64,000 nt of DNA from Amycolatopsis lexingtonensis (GCF_014873755.1 NZ_JADBEG010000001.1:5253501-5317500), one strand, 5' to 3'. Positions 25,280 through 35,046 are shown, counted from the first letter of the stretch. A program made the numbers and translations. Notes: generated from the letters alone by a model not told the origin.

Positions 25280-26851
25280 ATGCGCCGTGCCCTCGCCGTC
25301 CTCGCCACCGCCGTAGCCGCCCTCGGGCTCGTGTCCCCACCCGCCGACGCCCTCGAAAACGGGCTCTTGCGCACGCCGCCGATGGGCTGGAACACCTGGA
25401 ACACCTTCGAGTGCAACATCAACGAGACGCTGGTCAAGCAGACCACCGACCTGATGGTCAGCTCCGGGATGCGCGACCGCGGCTACACCTACGTCAACCT
25501 CGACGACTGCTGGATGACGCGCAGCCGTGACGGCGCGGGCAACCTCGTCGCCGACCCCGCCAAGTTCCCCAGCGGCATGAAGGCCCTCGGCGACTACATC
25601 CACGCGCGCGGGATGAAGTTCGGCATCTACGAGAGCGCGGGGACCGAAACCTGCCAGCACTACCCCGGCAGCCTCGGGCACGAGCAGACCGACGCGAACA
25701 GCTTCGCGGGCTGGGGCGTCGACTACCTCAAGTACGACAACTGCGGCAGTCCCGCCGGCGAGACCCAGCAGGACTACGTCCGCCGCTACTCCGCGATGCG
25801 CGACGCGCTCAAGGCCACCGGCCGCCCGATCGCCTACAGCATCTGCGAATGGGGCAACTTCAGCCCGTCGACGTGGGCGCCGGACGTCGGCAACCTCTGG
25901 CGCACCACCGGCGACATCACCAACAACTGGGGCAGCATCGACTCGATCTACCGCCAGAACGTCGGCCTCGCGTCCGCCGCGAAACCCGGCGCCTGGAACG
26001 ACCCGGACATGCTCGAAGTCGGCGACGGCATGGACTTCCAGGAGGACCGCGCCCACTTCACGCTCTGGGCCGCGATGGCCGCGCCGCTGATCGCCGGCGC
26101 CGACCTCCGCAGCGCCAGCGTCGCCACCTTCTCGACGTACCTCAACTCCGACGTCATCGCCGTCGACCAGGACTCCCTCGGCAAGCAGGCCAAGCGGATC
26201 TCGTCGTCCGGTGGCCTGGACGTCCTGGCGAAGCCGCTGTCCGACGGCGACGTGGCCGTGGTGCTGTTCAACGAAAACAGCACGATGAAGACCGTCTCGA
26301 CGACGGCGGCCGCGGCCGGGCTGCCCGCCGCGTCGAGCTACCGGCTGACCAACCTGTGGTCGAAGGAGCAGACCACGAGCACCGGCGCGATCAGCGCCGC
26401 CGTGCCCTCGCACGGCACCGTGATCTACCGCGTCAAGCCGAACGCGAGCGGTAGCAGCACCGCCCGGCCGCTGCAGGGCGCGTCGTCGGCACGCTGCATC
26501 GACATCAACGGCGGCGCCACGTCCGGCGCGAAGGTCGACATCTGGGACTGCGACGGCGGCGCCAACCAGTCGTGGACGTTCACGAGCGCCGGTGAGCTGC
26601 AGGCCGGCGGCCTCTGCCTCGACGCCAGCGAAGGCGGCACCACCGCAGGGACCAAGCTCATCGCCTGGACCTGCCACGGCGGCGCGAACCAGAAGTTCAA
26701 GCTCAACCCCGACGGCTCGATCACCGGCACGCAGACCGGCCTGTGCGTCGACGTCACCGGCGGGGACAAGCCCGCCGGCAACGTCAACGGCACTCAGCTC
26801 GAACTGTGGGGCTGCAACGACGACGCCAACCAGAACTGGCAGCTCAGGTAG
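25280..26851 (+). CDS. secreted alpha-galactosidase (GH27) with ricin-type CBM13
   Basis: 523-residue exported glycosidase. A signal peptide (about residues 1-24) precedes a GH27 TIM barrel opening LRTPPMGWNTWNTFECNINE. The nucleophile is Asp153 in YLKYDNCG and the acid/base Asp243 in WNDPDMLEVG. A beta-sandwich follows, then a C-terminal ricin-B lectin module (about 397-523) with CIDINGG, QSWTF, CLDAS, QKFKL, CVDVTGG and QNWQL repeats. It probably frees galactose from plant galactans outside the cell. Its end overlaps the convergent xdh large-subunit gene by 8 bases. It is functionally foreign to the purine cluster. Confidence 0.95.
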   Translation: MRRALAVLATAVAALGLVSPPADALENGLLRTPPMGWNTWNTFECNINETLVKQTTDLMVSSGMRDRGYTYVNLDDCWMTRSRDGAGNLVADPAKFPSGMKALGDYIHARGMKFGIYESAGTETCQHYPGSLGHEQTDANSFAGWGVDYLKYDNCGSPAGETQQDYVRRYSAMRDALKATGRPIAYSICEWGNFSPSTWAPDVGNLWRTTGDITNNWGSIDSIYRQNVGLASAAKPGAWNDPDMLEVGDGMDFQEDRAHFTLWAAMAAPLIAGADLRSASVATFSTYLNSDVIAVDQDSLGKQAKRISSSGGLDVLAKPLSDGDVAVVLFNENSTMKTVSTTAAAAGLPAASSYRLTNLWSKEQTTSTGAISAAVPSHGTVIYRVKPNASGSSTARPLQGASSARCIDINGGATSGAKVDIWDCDGGANQSWTFTSAGELQAGGLCLDASEGGTTAGTKLIAWTCHGGANQKFKLNPDGSITGTQTGLCVDVTGGDKPAGNVNGTQLELWGCNDDANQNWQLR

Positions 26852-29099
26852 CGGTCAGGTGCTCCGGCCGGACCGGGACGCGGGTGAGCGCGAGCCCGGT
26901 CGCGGCCCGGATCGCCGCCACGATCGCCGGAGTGGACGAGATCGTCGGCGGCTCGCCCACCCCGCGCAGGCCGTACGGCGCGTGCGGGTCCGGGCGTTCC
27001 AGGACGTCGATGCTCATCGGCGGCATGTCCAGGACCGTCGGGATCAGGTAGTCGGTGAAGGAGGGGTTCCGGATCTTCCCGCCGGAGGTCTGGATCTCCT
27101 CCATCACCGCGAGCCCGAGGCCCTGCGCCGACCCGCCCTGGATCTGGCCCAGCACGGCCTGCGGGTTGAGCGCCTTGCCGACGTCCTGGGCGCAGTCGAG
27201 CGCGACCACCTTCACCAGGCCCAGCTCGGTGTCGACGTCGACGACCGCCCGGTGCGCGGCGAACGCGTACTGCACGTGCGCGGTGCCCTGCCCGGTTTCC
27301 GGGTCCAGCGCGGACGTCGGCCGGTGCCGCCACTCCACGGTCTCGTCGTAGACGTCGTCGCCGAGGACGTCCGCCAGGCCGGCGAGCACCTGGCCGTCGG
27401 CCGCGACGAGCTTGCCGCCGGCGATGCGCGTCTTCCGGTCGAACCGCGACAGCAGCTTCGCCCGCACCGCGCCGCAGGCGGCCTGGACCGCGCCGCCGGT
27501 GACGTAGGTCTGGCGCGACGCCGACGTCGAGCCGCCGTTGCCGATCGAGGTGTCCATCGGCAGGATCGTCACCTGCTCGACGCCCAGCTCGGTCCGGACG
27601 ATCTGCTGCATGATCGTCACCAGGCCCTGGCCGACCTCGCAGGCCGCGGTGTGCACGGTCGCCGCCGGCTCACCGCCGACCAGCTGCAGGCGCACGCGCG
27701 CGGTCGAGTAGTCGTCGAAACCCTCGGAGAAGCAGACGTTCTTGATCCCGACGGCGTACCCGACCCCGCGGACGACGCCTTCGCCGTGCGTCGTGTTGGA
27801 GACGCCACCGGGCATGTGCCGCAGGTCGAAGGGCCGCTCGGGCGGCATCGGCTTGTCCCGCACCAGTCTCAGCAGCTCGGCGACCGGGGCGGCGGAGTCG
27901 ACGGCCTGGCCGGTCGGCATCAGGTCGCCTTCGCTCATCGCGTTGCGGACGCGGATCTCCACCGGGTCCAGGCCGCAGGCGTCCGCGAGCTTGTCCATCT
28001 GGGACTCGTAGCCGAACGCTGCCTGCACCGCGCCGAACCCGCGCATCGCGCCGCACGGCGGGTTGTTCGTGTACGTGCCCCAGCAGTCGACGGCCACACT
28101 GTCCACTTTGTACGGACCGACGCCGAGGGTCGCCGCGTTCGCCACCACCGCGCCCGTGGAGGAGGCGTACGCGCCGCCGTCGAGGCACAGCCGCGTGCGG
28201 ACGTACACCAGCCGGCCGTCGCGGGTGGCGCCGTGCTCGTAGTACATCTTCGCCGGGTGGCGGTGCACGTGGCCGTAGAAGGATTCTTCGCGGTTGTAGA
28301 CCATCTTCACCGGCTTGCCGGTGTGCAGGGCCAGCAGGCACGCGTGCACCTGCATCGACAGGTCTTCGCGGCCGCCGAACGCCCCGCCGACGCCGCCGAG
28401 CGTGAGCCGTACCTTCTCCACCGGCAGGCCCAGCGCGGCGACGATCTGCTGCTGGTCGACGTGCAGCCACTGCGTCGCGACGTACAGGTCGACGCCGCCT
28501 TCGGTGTCCGGCACGGCGAGCCCGGACTCCGGGCCGAGGAAGGCCTGGTCCTGCATGCCGACCTCGTAGACACCCGAGACGACGACGTCGGCCGGGACGT
28601 CCTGGGGCCCGCGGCGGATCTTCACGTGCCGCACGACGTTGCCGCCGTCATGCAGCGAAGGTCCTTCGCCCGCGACGGCCGCTTCGGAGTCCGTGACGGG
28701 CTCCAGTTCCTCGTAGGAAACGACGATCCGCTTCATCGCGCGGCGTGCGGTCTCCGGGTGGTCGGCGGCGACGAGCGCGACCGGTTCCCCCTGGTACCGC
28801 ACGACTTCGGCCGCGAGCACCGGCTGGTCGGCGTGCTCCAGGCCGTACCGGTTGAGGCCCGGGACGTCCTCGTGCGTGAGCACGGCGTAGACGCCCGGCA
28901 CGGTGAGGGCGTCGGTGATGTCGATCGCGGTGATCCGCGCGTACGGGTGCGGGCTGCGCAGCGTCACGCCCCACACCATGTCCTCGTGCCACAGGTCCGA
29001 GGAGTACGCGAACTCGCCGCGGACCTTGACCGTGCCGTCGGGGCGGCGCGGGGACGTGCCGACGCCGTCGACCGCCTGCGTGCTGACGGTGGTGGTCAT
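26844..29099 (-). CDS. xanthine dehydrogenase, molybdopterin-binding large subunit
   Basis: 751-residue catalytic subunit of a three-part xanthine dehydrogenase. Family motifs run in order: GEFAYSSDL near the N-terminus, GGVGGAFGGRED for cofactor binding, PPCGAMRGFGAVQ, the dithiolene region GNGGSTSASRQTYVTGG, and the general-base Glu in LRGVGEPPTISSTPAI. GGGAGACC lies before the ATG at 29099; the frame stays open far upstream only as a shadow. Last gene of the four-gene xdh operon, overlapping the deaminase stop by 4 bases. Confidence 0.93.
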   Translation of the reverse strand: MTTTVSTQAVDGVGTSPRRPDGTVKVRGEFAYSSDLWHEDMVWGVTLRSPHPYARITAIDITDALTVPGVYAVLTHEDVPGLNRYGLEHADQPVLAAEVVRYQGEPVALVAADHPETARRAMKRIVVSYEELEPVTDSEAAVAGEGPSLHDGGNVVRHVKIRRGPQDVPADVVVSGVYEVGMQDQAFLGPESGLAVPDTEGGVDLYVATQWLHVDQQQIVAALGLPVEKVRLTLGGVGGAFGGREDLSMQVHACLLALHTGKPVKMVYNREESFYGHVHRHPAKMYYEHGATRDGRLVYVRTRLCLDGGAYASSTGAVVANAATLGVGPYKVDSVAVDCWGTYTNNPPCGAMRGFGAVQAAFGYESQMDKLADACGLDPVEIRVRNAMSEGDLMPTGQAVDSAAPVAELLRLVRDKPMPPERPFDLRHMPGGVSNTTHGEGVVRGVGYAVGIKNVCFSEGFDDYSTARVRLQLVGGEPAATVHTAACEVGQGLVTIMQQIVRTELGVEQVTILPMDTSIGNGGSTSASRQTYVTGGAVQAACGAVRAKLLSRFDRKTRIAGGKLVAADGQVLAGLADVLGDDVYDETVEWRHRPTSALDPETGQGTAHVQYAFAAHRAVVDVDTELGLVKVVALDCAQDVGKALNPQAVLGQIQGGSAQGLGLAVMEEIQTSGGKIRNPSFTDYLIPTVLDMPPMSIDVLERPDPHAPYGLRGVGEPPTISSTPAIVAAIRAATGLALTRVPVRPEHLTAT

Positions 29100-30436
29100 C
29101 TGGTCTCCCTCAACCGGGCGCTCGCGGCCGCCAGCTCGCGGGCGATGGCGGACTCGTCGGCTTCGCGCAGGGTGCCGTCCTCGACCACGGCCTTGCCGCC
29201 GACGAACAGCCGGCGCAGCGGCGGGGTCGTGCCGAGTACCAGGGCCGCGACCGGGTCGGTGATGCCCGCGTAGTTCAGGCCGGTCAGGTCCCAGACGGCG
29301 AGGTCGGCGAGCTTGCCGGGCTCGATCGAGCCCAGGTCGTCGGCGCGGCCCAGGCAGCGGGCGCCGCCCAGCGTGCCCATCCACAGCGCTTCCCGCGTGG
29401 TCAGGCCGCGGGGCCCGCCGCGCTGGCGGGCCTGCAGGAGCGACTGGTGCAGCTCTTCGCCGAGCCCGCCGGATTCGTTGGACGCGGCCCCGTCGGCACC
29501 CAGCCCGACCGGGACCCCGGCGTCGAGGAGGTCGCGGACCGGCGCGATGCCGGCGCCGATGCGGCCGTTGGACGTCGGGCAGTGCGCCGAGCCGGTACCG
29601 GTCGCGCCGAACCGGCGGATCGCGTCGGGCGCGAGGTGGATGGTGTGCGCGAGCCAGACGTCGTCGGCGAGCCAGCCGAGCTTGTCGGCGTACTCGGCGG
29701 GCGTGCAGCCGGCTTCGGCGAGGCACTGCTTCTCCTCGTCGAGCGTCTCGGCGAGGTGGGTGTGCAGCCGGACGCCCTTGCGGCGGGCGAGCTCGGCCGC
29801 GCCGGACATCAGCCGCTCGGTGACCGAGAACGGCGAGCACGGGCCCGCGGCGATCTGCAGGTGGGCTTCCGGCGAGGCGTCGTGGAAGCGGTCGATCGCC
29901 GCCTCGGTGCCGGTCAGCGCGTCTTCGGTCGCCTCGACGAGGTTGTCCGGCGGCAGGCCGCCGTCGGATTCGCCGCGGTCCATCGACCCGCGCACGACGT
30001 GCAGCCGGACGCCGATCCGCTGGCGGGCCGCGGCCAGCGCCGCGACCTGGTCGCCGCCGTCGCGCGGGAAGACGTAGTGGTGGTCGGCGACGGTCGTGCA
30101 GCCGGTCAGCGCCAGCCGGGCCATCCCGGCGGTGCCTGCGGTGTGGGTGATCTCGTCGTCGAGGCGGCCCCAGACCGGGTAGAGCGCGACCAGCCACTCG
30201 AAGAGCGTGTGGTCGGCGGCCATGCCCCGGGTCGCCCACTGGTAGAGGTGGTGGTGGGTGTTGACCAGGCCGGGCGTGACCAGGCAGCCTTCCGCTTCGA
30301 CGCGCTCGTCGAACTCGCCGGTGTAGACGCCTTCGCCGACTTCCGCGATCCGGTCGTTCTCGACGACGACGTAGCCGGACGCGTGCTCGGGGCCGCTGAC
30401 GGTGGCGATCGCCGCGTTCGCGATGAGGGTCTTCAC
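29096..30436 (-). CDS. 8-oxoguanine/guanine deaminase-type amidohydrolase
   Basis: 446-residue metal-dependent deaminase of the TrzN/AtzA-like group. The metal-binding motifs are VNTHHHLYQ (H-x-H type), the mid-chain HTHLAET, the His in HCPTSNGRI context and the Asp in LGADGAASNE. GRIGAGIAPVRDLLDAGVPVGLG is characteristic of 8-oxoguanine deaminases (SadB-like). The product from 8-oxoguanine would be urate, and from guanine xanthine, so either feeds this pathway. The GTG at 30436 overlaps the stop of the Fe-S subunit (GTGA), within the xdh operon. Confidence 0.82.
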   Translation of the reverse strand: MKTLIANAAIATVSGPEHASGYVVVENDRIAEVGEGVYTGEFDERVEAEGCLVTPGLVNTHHHLYQWATRGMAADHTLFEWLVALYPVWGRLDDEITHTAGTAGMARLALTGCTTVADHHYVFPRDGGDQVAALAAARQRIGVRLHVVRGSMDRGESDGGLPPDNLVEATEDALTGTEAAIDRFHDASPEAHLQIAAGPCSPFSVTERLMSGAAELARRKGVRLHTHLAETLDEEKQCLAEAGCTPAEYADKLGWLADDVWLAHTIHLAPDAIRRFGATGTGSAHCPTSNGRIGAGIAPVRDLLDAGVPVGLGADGAASNESGGLGEELHQSLLQARQRGGPRGLTTREALWMGTLGGARCLGRADDLGSIEPGKLADLAVWDLTGLNYAGITDPVAALVLGTTPPLRRLFVGGKAVVEDGTLREADESAIARELAAASARLRETR

Positions 30437-30900
30437 GCGACACCGCCCTTCGCGACCGCGCGGACCGCGTCGAGGATCTTCTCGTAGCCGGTGCAGCGGC
30501 AGAGGTTGCCGGCGAGCGCTTCGCGGATCTCCTCGTCGGACGGGTCGGGGACGCGGTTCAGCAGGTCGTGCGCGGCAACGACCAGGCCGGGCGTGCAGAA
30601 CCCGCACTGGACCGCGCCCGCGTCCACAAAGGACTGCTGGACCGGGTCGAGGGTGTCGCCGTCGGCCAGTCCCTCGACCGTGCGGACCACGCGGCCCTCA
30701 GCCTGCCCGGCCGCGACCAGGCAGGCGCACACCGGGACCTCGTCGAGGTAGACCGTGCAGGAGCCGCATTCGCCCTGCTCGCAAGCGTTTTTCGAGCCCG
30801 GGAGGCCGAGCCGCTCGCGCAGGACGTAGAGCAGGCTTTCCCCTTCCCAGACGTCGTCCGCCTCGCGGTGCTCACCGTTGATCGTGACATTCAGGCGCAT
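30433..30900 (-). CDS. xanthine dehydrogenase, [2Fe-2S] small subunit
   Basis: 155-residue electron-transfer subunit. The plant-ferredoxin cluster ligands are in CEQGECGSCTVYLDEVPVCAC, and the second cluster is bound by QCGFCTPG and LCRCTGY. This is the normal two-cluster layout of molybdenum hydroxylases. It starts inside the end of the FAD subunit gene (10-base overlap) and is coupled by GTGA to the deaminase. Confidence 0.96.
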   Translation of the reverse strand: MRLNVTINGEHREADDVWEGESLLYVLRERLGLPGSKNACEQGECGSCTVYLDEVPVCACLVAAGQAEGRVVRTVEGLADGDTLDPVQQSFVDAGAVQCGFCTPGLVVAAHDLLNRVPDPSDEEIREALAGNLCRCTGYEKILDAVRAVAKGGVA

Positions 30901-31766
30901 GCGCGCTCCCCCGTCCGGTGTTCGTCCCAGGCCCAAGTCAACGTACGCCGCGCTAGTACCCCCAACGCGTGCTTCCGATACGCGGCGCTGCCGCGGACGT
31001 CGTCGATCGGCGAGGTCGCTTCGGCCACGAGGTCGCCGAAGCGGCGTTTCAGCGAGTCGGGCAGCGCGTCGGGCAGCGCGTCGGACGAGCCCCACGGCAG
31101 CTCGGCGGCCAGGAACTCTTCGGCTTCGCGGGCGCGGCGCGGGGTCGGCGCGGCGGACCCGATCGCGGCGCCCACCCGCCCCTCGCCCAGGGACAGCGCG
31201 AAGGAGCAGACCGCGATGACCATGGCGTTGCGCGTCCCGACCTTGGCGAACTGCTGCGGCCCTGCGTGCGCGGGCAGGTGGACGGCGGTGATCAGCTCGT
31301 CCGGGGCCAGCGCGTGGCGTTTCACGCCGACGTAGAAATCCTCCGCGCGGAGGATCCGGGTCCCCCGCGCGGAGGCCGCCTCGATCCGCGCGTCCAGGGC
31401 GAGCAGCACCGGGTGGGTGTCGCCGGCCGGGGACGCGGCGCCGAGGTTGCCGCCGACCGTGCCGCGGTTGCGGATCTGGGGCGAGCCGACCGTGCGGGAC
31501 GCCATGGCCAGCGCGGGGACGGATTCACCCACTTCGGCGATCACACGGGTGTACGGGACGCCGGCGCCGAGCCGGACGGTGCCGTCCGATGTGGACCACT
31601 CCGTCAGCTCGGGGACCGTGGTCAGGTCCAGCAGCGCTTCGGGGCGCCGGTGGTCGAAGTTCAGCTCGACCATGACGTCGGTGCCGCCGGCGATCGGCAC
31701 GGCGTCCGGCCGCTCCGCCTTGAGGGCGAGGGCCTCGGCGAGCGTCGTGGGACGCAGGAACTCCAC
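30891..31766 (-). CDS. xanthine dehydrogenase, FAD-binding subunit
   Basis: 291-residue FAD-binding (CO_dh-type) medium subunit. VPIAGGTDVMVELNF and the pyrophosphate-binding RNRGTVGGNLGAASPAGDTHP are clear. The C-terminal domain from about residue 170 contains KVGTRNAMVIAVCSFAL. The GTG at 31766 has GAAGGAG nearby; the frame continues upstream without one. It is the first gene of the xdh operon, divergent from pucR, and gives the order FAD, Fe-S, deaminase, Mo subunit. Confidence 0.92.
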   Translation of the reverse strand: MEFLRPTTLAEALALKAERPDAVPIAGGTDVMVELNFDHRRPEALLDLTTVPELTEWSTSDGTVRLGAGVPYTRVIAEVGESVPALAMASRTVGSPQIRNRGTVGGNLGAASPAGDTHPVLLALDARIEAASARGTRILRAEDFYVGVKRHALAPDELITAVHLPAHAGPQQFAKVGTRNAMVIAVCSFALSLGEGRVGAAIGSAAPTPRRAREAEEFLAAELPWGSSDALPDALPDSLKRRFGDLVAEATSPIDDVRGSAAYRKHALGVLARRTLTWAWDEHRTGERACA

Positions 31767-31887
31767 TGGCGGCTCCTTCGTGGGGCGATAGACCAGTAGA
31801 CGCCGAAGGAGGCACGAGCGGCAACGGCACGGCGCATGAAACGCACAGCAGCGAAACCGGGGGCGTTTGTGCTTTCCTACAAGCCTG

Positions 31888-33210
31888 ATGACGACCGTGA
31901 AAACTCTGCTGGGCCTCCCCGGCCTGCGGCTGCGCCCGCGAGCGGGAGCCGACCTGCTCGACCGGCCCGTGACGCGCATCTACGTCACGGAGCTGCCCGA
32001 CCCCGGACGGTACCTGTCGGCGGGCGAGCTGGTGCTCTCCGGCCTGCTCTGGTGGCGGCGCCCCGGGGACGCCGAGCCGTTCGTGGCCGCGCTGGCCCGC
32101 TCGGGCGCGGCGGCGCTGGCCGCGTCCGGCGCCGATTCCGGCGGGATCCCGGCCGACGTGGTCGAGGCCTGCGAGCGGCACCGGATCCCGCTGCTCGAAG
32201 TGCCGGCGGACCTGTCGTTCTCGGTGATCACCGAGCAGGTGGTGCTGGCGCTGGCCGCCGCGTCCGACAGCGCGCGCAAACGTTTGCAGGCCGCCGCGGA
32301 CGCCCCGGTCGAGACCCTGCTGGAGCGCGCTTCGGCGGAGCTCGGGCTGCCGTGCTGGGTGCTCTCGGGGCTCGGCCGGGTGATCGCCGGGACCGCACCG
32401 CTGCCGCTGCCCGCCGCCGACGTCGTCCGGCGGCACGCGGCGCGCGAGTCCGGGCCGCTGACGGTGATCCCGGTCGAGGGGCGGCACGCGGTGCCGTGGC
32501 TGATCGCCGCCGGTGGCCCGCTGAGCACCGCGCAGACCGAGCTGGCCGAGGAACTGGCGGGGCTCATCGGCGTCACGCGAGCGCGGTCCTTGCCGGTCGC
32601 GGCCGAGTTGCCCGGCGACGCCCGCGTCGTCGCACTGCGGACCGAGGGCAGCGACGAGAGCCGGGACGTCCTGCGGGAGCTGCTGCCGGACGGGCTCCTG
32701 CTGGAGTCCACCGGGGACACCGCGTACGCGGCGACGACAGCTCAGCCGTCCACAGTGGAGTTGTCCACTGTGGAGCCGCTGCTCCGGGCGACGCGGATCC
32801 TCTGCGGGGTCGGCGATCCGGCTCCGCGGGCCGAGGCGTGGGAGACCGCGCGGTACGCGCTGGGGGTGGCGGCCCGGCGTCCGGGCCGGGTGGTGGTCGT
32901 CCCGGCCGCCGAGGTGGCGGCGCACCGGCTGCTGCTCGCCGGGGCTCCGGACGGGCTGCGCGCGGCGTTGCGGCGCCGGGTGCTCGGGCCGCTGCTGGCC
33001 TACGACGCCGAGCAGCACACGGACCTGGTGCACACGGTGCGGGTGTTCCTGGAGTGCTCGGGCTCGCCGACGCGGGCGGCGAAGGCCCTGCACGTCCACG
33101 TCAACACGCTGCGCTACCGCATCGGCCGGGCGGGCGAGCTGCTCGGCGCGGACCTGACCGAGTTCACCGACCAGCTCGACGTCTACCTCGCGTTGTGCAC
33201 GGAGGAGTGA
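31888..33210 (+). CDS. PucR family purine-catabolism regulator
   Basis: 440-residue regulator. The N-terminal PucR domain (about 1-115: LLGLPGLRLRPRAGADLLDRPVTRIYVTELPDPGRYLSAGELVLS) is followed by a central region and a C-terminal HTH of the PucR/CdaR type (FLECSGSPTRAAKALHVHVNTLRYRIGRAGELLGADL). PucR proteins switch on purine-degradation genes. It is divergent from the xdh operon with a 121-base gap, the usual place for its target. The ATG at 31888 is chosen because family similarity starts there; the frame begins at 31867. Confidence 0.9.
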   Translation: MTTVKTLLGLPGLRLRPRAGADLLDRPVTRIYVTELPDPGRYLSAGELVLSGLLWWRRPGDAEPFVAALARSGAAALAASGADSGGIPADVVEACERHRIPLLEVPADLSFSVITEQVVLALAAASDSARKRLQAAADAPVETLLERASAELGLPCWVLSGLGRVIAGTAPLPLPAADVVRRHAARESGPLTVIPVEGRHAVPWLIAAGGPLSTAQTELAEELAGLIGVTRARSLPVAAELPGDARVVALRTEGSDESRDVLRELLPDGLLLESTGDTAYAATTAQPSTVELSTVEPLLRATRILCGVGDPAPRAEAWETARYALGVAARRPGRVVVVPAAEVAAHRLLLAGAPDGLRAALRRRVLGPLLAYDAEQHTDLVHTVRVFLECSGSPTRAAKALHVHVNTLRYRIGRAGELLGADLTEFTDQLDVYLALCTEE

Positions 33211-33211
33211 A

Positions 33212-33694
33212 GTGGAGATCACGTCGGCCGAGCAGGCCGGGCACGACCCGCGGATCCTGGCCTTCGGACGGCTGCAGGGCGCGGCGAACCGCCTCGAGTA
33301 CCTGCTCGGGCGGGCGCTGGAGCGGGAATGCGGGATCACGCACCTGATGTACGAGGTGCTGCTGATCGTCGGCCGCGCGGGCCCGGACGGGCTGACGATG
33401 CGCTCGATCGCGCAGGAGCAGGTCCTGACCACGGGCGGGGCGACCCGGCTGGTCGACCGGATGGCCGCGCTCGGCCTGGTGACCCGCACGCCGTCCCCGC
33501 GCGACGGCCGCGTCCAGCTGGTCCGGCTGACACCGCTGGGCGAGGAGACGACGGTGCGGGCGAGCCGGGTGCACGTGGAGAACATCGAGCGGTTCTTCTT
33601 CCGGCCGGTGCCGCCCGAGCACCGGGAGCGCTTCGCCGAGGACCTGCGGGCACTGAGCCAAGCCGCCCGCGACGCCCTCCCCCGCCTGCGCTGA
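33212..33694 (+). CDS. MarR family regulator
   Basis: 160-residue MarR protein. EYLLGRALERECGITHLMYEVLL leads into the winged helix (TMRSIAQEQVLTTGGATRLVDRMAALGLVTRTPSPRDGRVQLVRLT) with the D-x-R wing motif. It begins one base after the pucR stop, behind a GGAGGAG site, so the two are co-transcribed. A role in purine control is possible by location; HucR-type urate sensors are MarR proteins, but I cannot confirm urate-binding residues by eye. Confidence 0.87.
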   Translation: MEITSAEQAGHDPRILAFGRLQGAANRLEYLLGRALERECGITHLMYEVLLIVGRAGPDGLTMRSIAQEQVLTTGGATRLVDRMAALGLVTRTPSPRDGRVQLVRLTPLGEETTVRASRVHVENIERFFFRPVPPEHRERFAEDLRALSQAARDALPRLR

Positions 33695-33700
33695 AGCGCC

Positions 33701-33776
33701 CCAATGTGGCGTTCGGTGCGTCCAGCGCACCCAATGTGGCGTTCGGTGCGTCAGACGCAACCAACGCCACATTGGG
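33701..33776. repeat. direct plus inverted repeat, probable terminator
   Basis: A 22-base unit beginning CCAATGTGGCGTTCGG occurs at 33701-33722 and 33731-33752 (30-base step). A near-complement follows at 33754-33776 (two mismatches). The second copy and the inverted copy form a hairpin of about 23 base pairs with almost no loop. It starts 7 bases after the MarR stop, so it may terminate the pucR-marR transcript. The first copy is an extra unit. Confidence 0.85.
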
Positions 33777-33816
33777 ACGCTCGGGGCCCGGCGGACCGCT
33801 GCGGCACACTCCCAGC

Positions 33817-35043
33817 GTGGGCAAGAAGAACCGCCGTCAGCGCGCGGCCGTCGAGGAAGCCGTCCCGTGGGCCGGGGCGTCGCCGACGGCCGAGGAGGCA
33901 CGCGACACGCTGCTCGCCGCCGGCTACGAGACCGCGCGGGGTGTCCCGGGCGCGGCCAAGAAGCACGCGAAGAGGCTCGCGCCCGGCCTCGAACTGACCG
34001 CCGAACTGGCCAGCGGCGCGCACCAGGCCGGGCAGCAGCTCATCGCCCGGGTCTGCCGGGGCGGCTGGCTGCCCGAGGACATCGACCAGGCGGCCCGCCG
34101 GCACGTCGACGAGTTCGCCCGGTCCTACGTGCTCGACACCCTCGCCGCCCACGTCGAGCGGTTCGCGCCGGAGACGGTGCACCCGCGCTGGCGGGAGCAG
34201 CTCGCCGAGGTGGGCGCCACGCACTGGTGGCCGGAGCCGCACCTGACGCAGTGGGCGGCCAAGCACATCCTCACTCCGGCCGAGGCGCTGACGACGGTGA
34301 TCGAAGCCCTCGGCTTCCTGCTGCCCCTGCCGGAGGTCACCCTCGTCCTGCCCGTGCCGGGCACCGCGAGCCCTGGGCGGCCCGCGCCCCACGCCGTCGA
34401 CGAAAAGAAGCTCGGCCGGGTGCGCGCGCTGCTGGCGAAGGCCGAGTCCAGCTCGTTCCCGGAGGAGGCCGAAGCCCTCTCGGCGAAGGCGCAGGAACTG
34501 ATGACGCGGTACGCCCTCGACCGCGTGCTGGTCGAGGCCGGCGAGGCCGCGCCCGACGTGCCCGCCGCCCGCCGGATCTGGCTCGACACGCCGTACGTCG
34601 ACGCCAAGTCGCTGCTGGTCCACGTCGTCGCGAAGGCCGACCGCTGCCGCGCAATCTTCGACCCGCGCTGGGGGTTCGTCACCGTCGTCGGCGACGAGGC
34701 GGACCTGGACTCCGTCGAGCTGATGACGACGTCGCTGCTCGTCCAGGCGACGCGGGCGATGATCGCCGACCCGGCGGGCCGGTCGCGGGCGTTCCGGAAG
34801 TCGTTCCTCGTCGCCTACGCCACCCGGATCGGCGAGCGGCTCGACCAGGCCGCCGCGACGGCGGTCGCGGAGTCGCCGGACGCGGCCCGGCTGCTGCCGG
34901 TGCTGGCGTCGCACGAGCTGAAGGTGGAGTCGGCCTTCACCACGCGGTTCCCCGAGGTGGTGCACAAATCGGTGACCGTGCGCAGCCACGAGGGCTGGGG
35001 CGCGGGCCGCGAGGCCGCCGACCGCGCCCGGCTCGGTGAGTGA
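33817..35043 (+). CDS. DUF2786 domain protein
   Basis: 408-residue protein. DUF2786 is recognisable in the middle: KKLGRVRALLAKAESSSFPEEAEALSAKAQELMTRYALD (about residues 193-232). The N-terminus is basic (GKKNRRQRAAVEE). A C-terminal helical part has no membrane segment. Function of the family is unknown; members often sit near mobile or defence genes, but not here. The GTG at 33817 follows a repeat element; the longer frame runs back through the MarR gene and is not credible. Confidence 0.7.
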   Translation: MGKKNRRQRAAVEEAVPWAGASPTAEEARDTLLAAGYETARGVPGAAKKHAKRLAPGLELTAELASGAHQAGQQLIARVCRGGWLPEDIDQAARRHVDEFARSYVLDTLAAHVERFAPETVHPRWREQLAEVGATHWWPEPHLTQWAAKHILTPAEALTTVIEALGFLLPLPEVTLVLPVPGTASPGRPAPHAVDEKKLGRVRALLAKAESSSFPEEAEALSAKAQELMTRYALDRVLVEAGEAAPDVPAARRIWLDTPYVDAKSLLVHVVAKADRCRAIFDPRWGFVTVVGDEADLDSVELMTTSLLVQATRAMIADPAGRSRAFRKSFLVAYATRIGERLDQAAATAVAESPDAARLLPVLASHELKVESAFTTRFPEVVHKSVTVRSHEGWGAGREAADRARLGE

Positions 35044-35046
35044 CCT

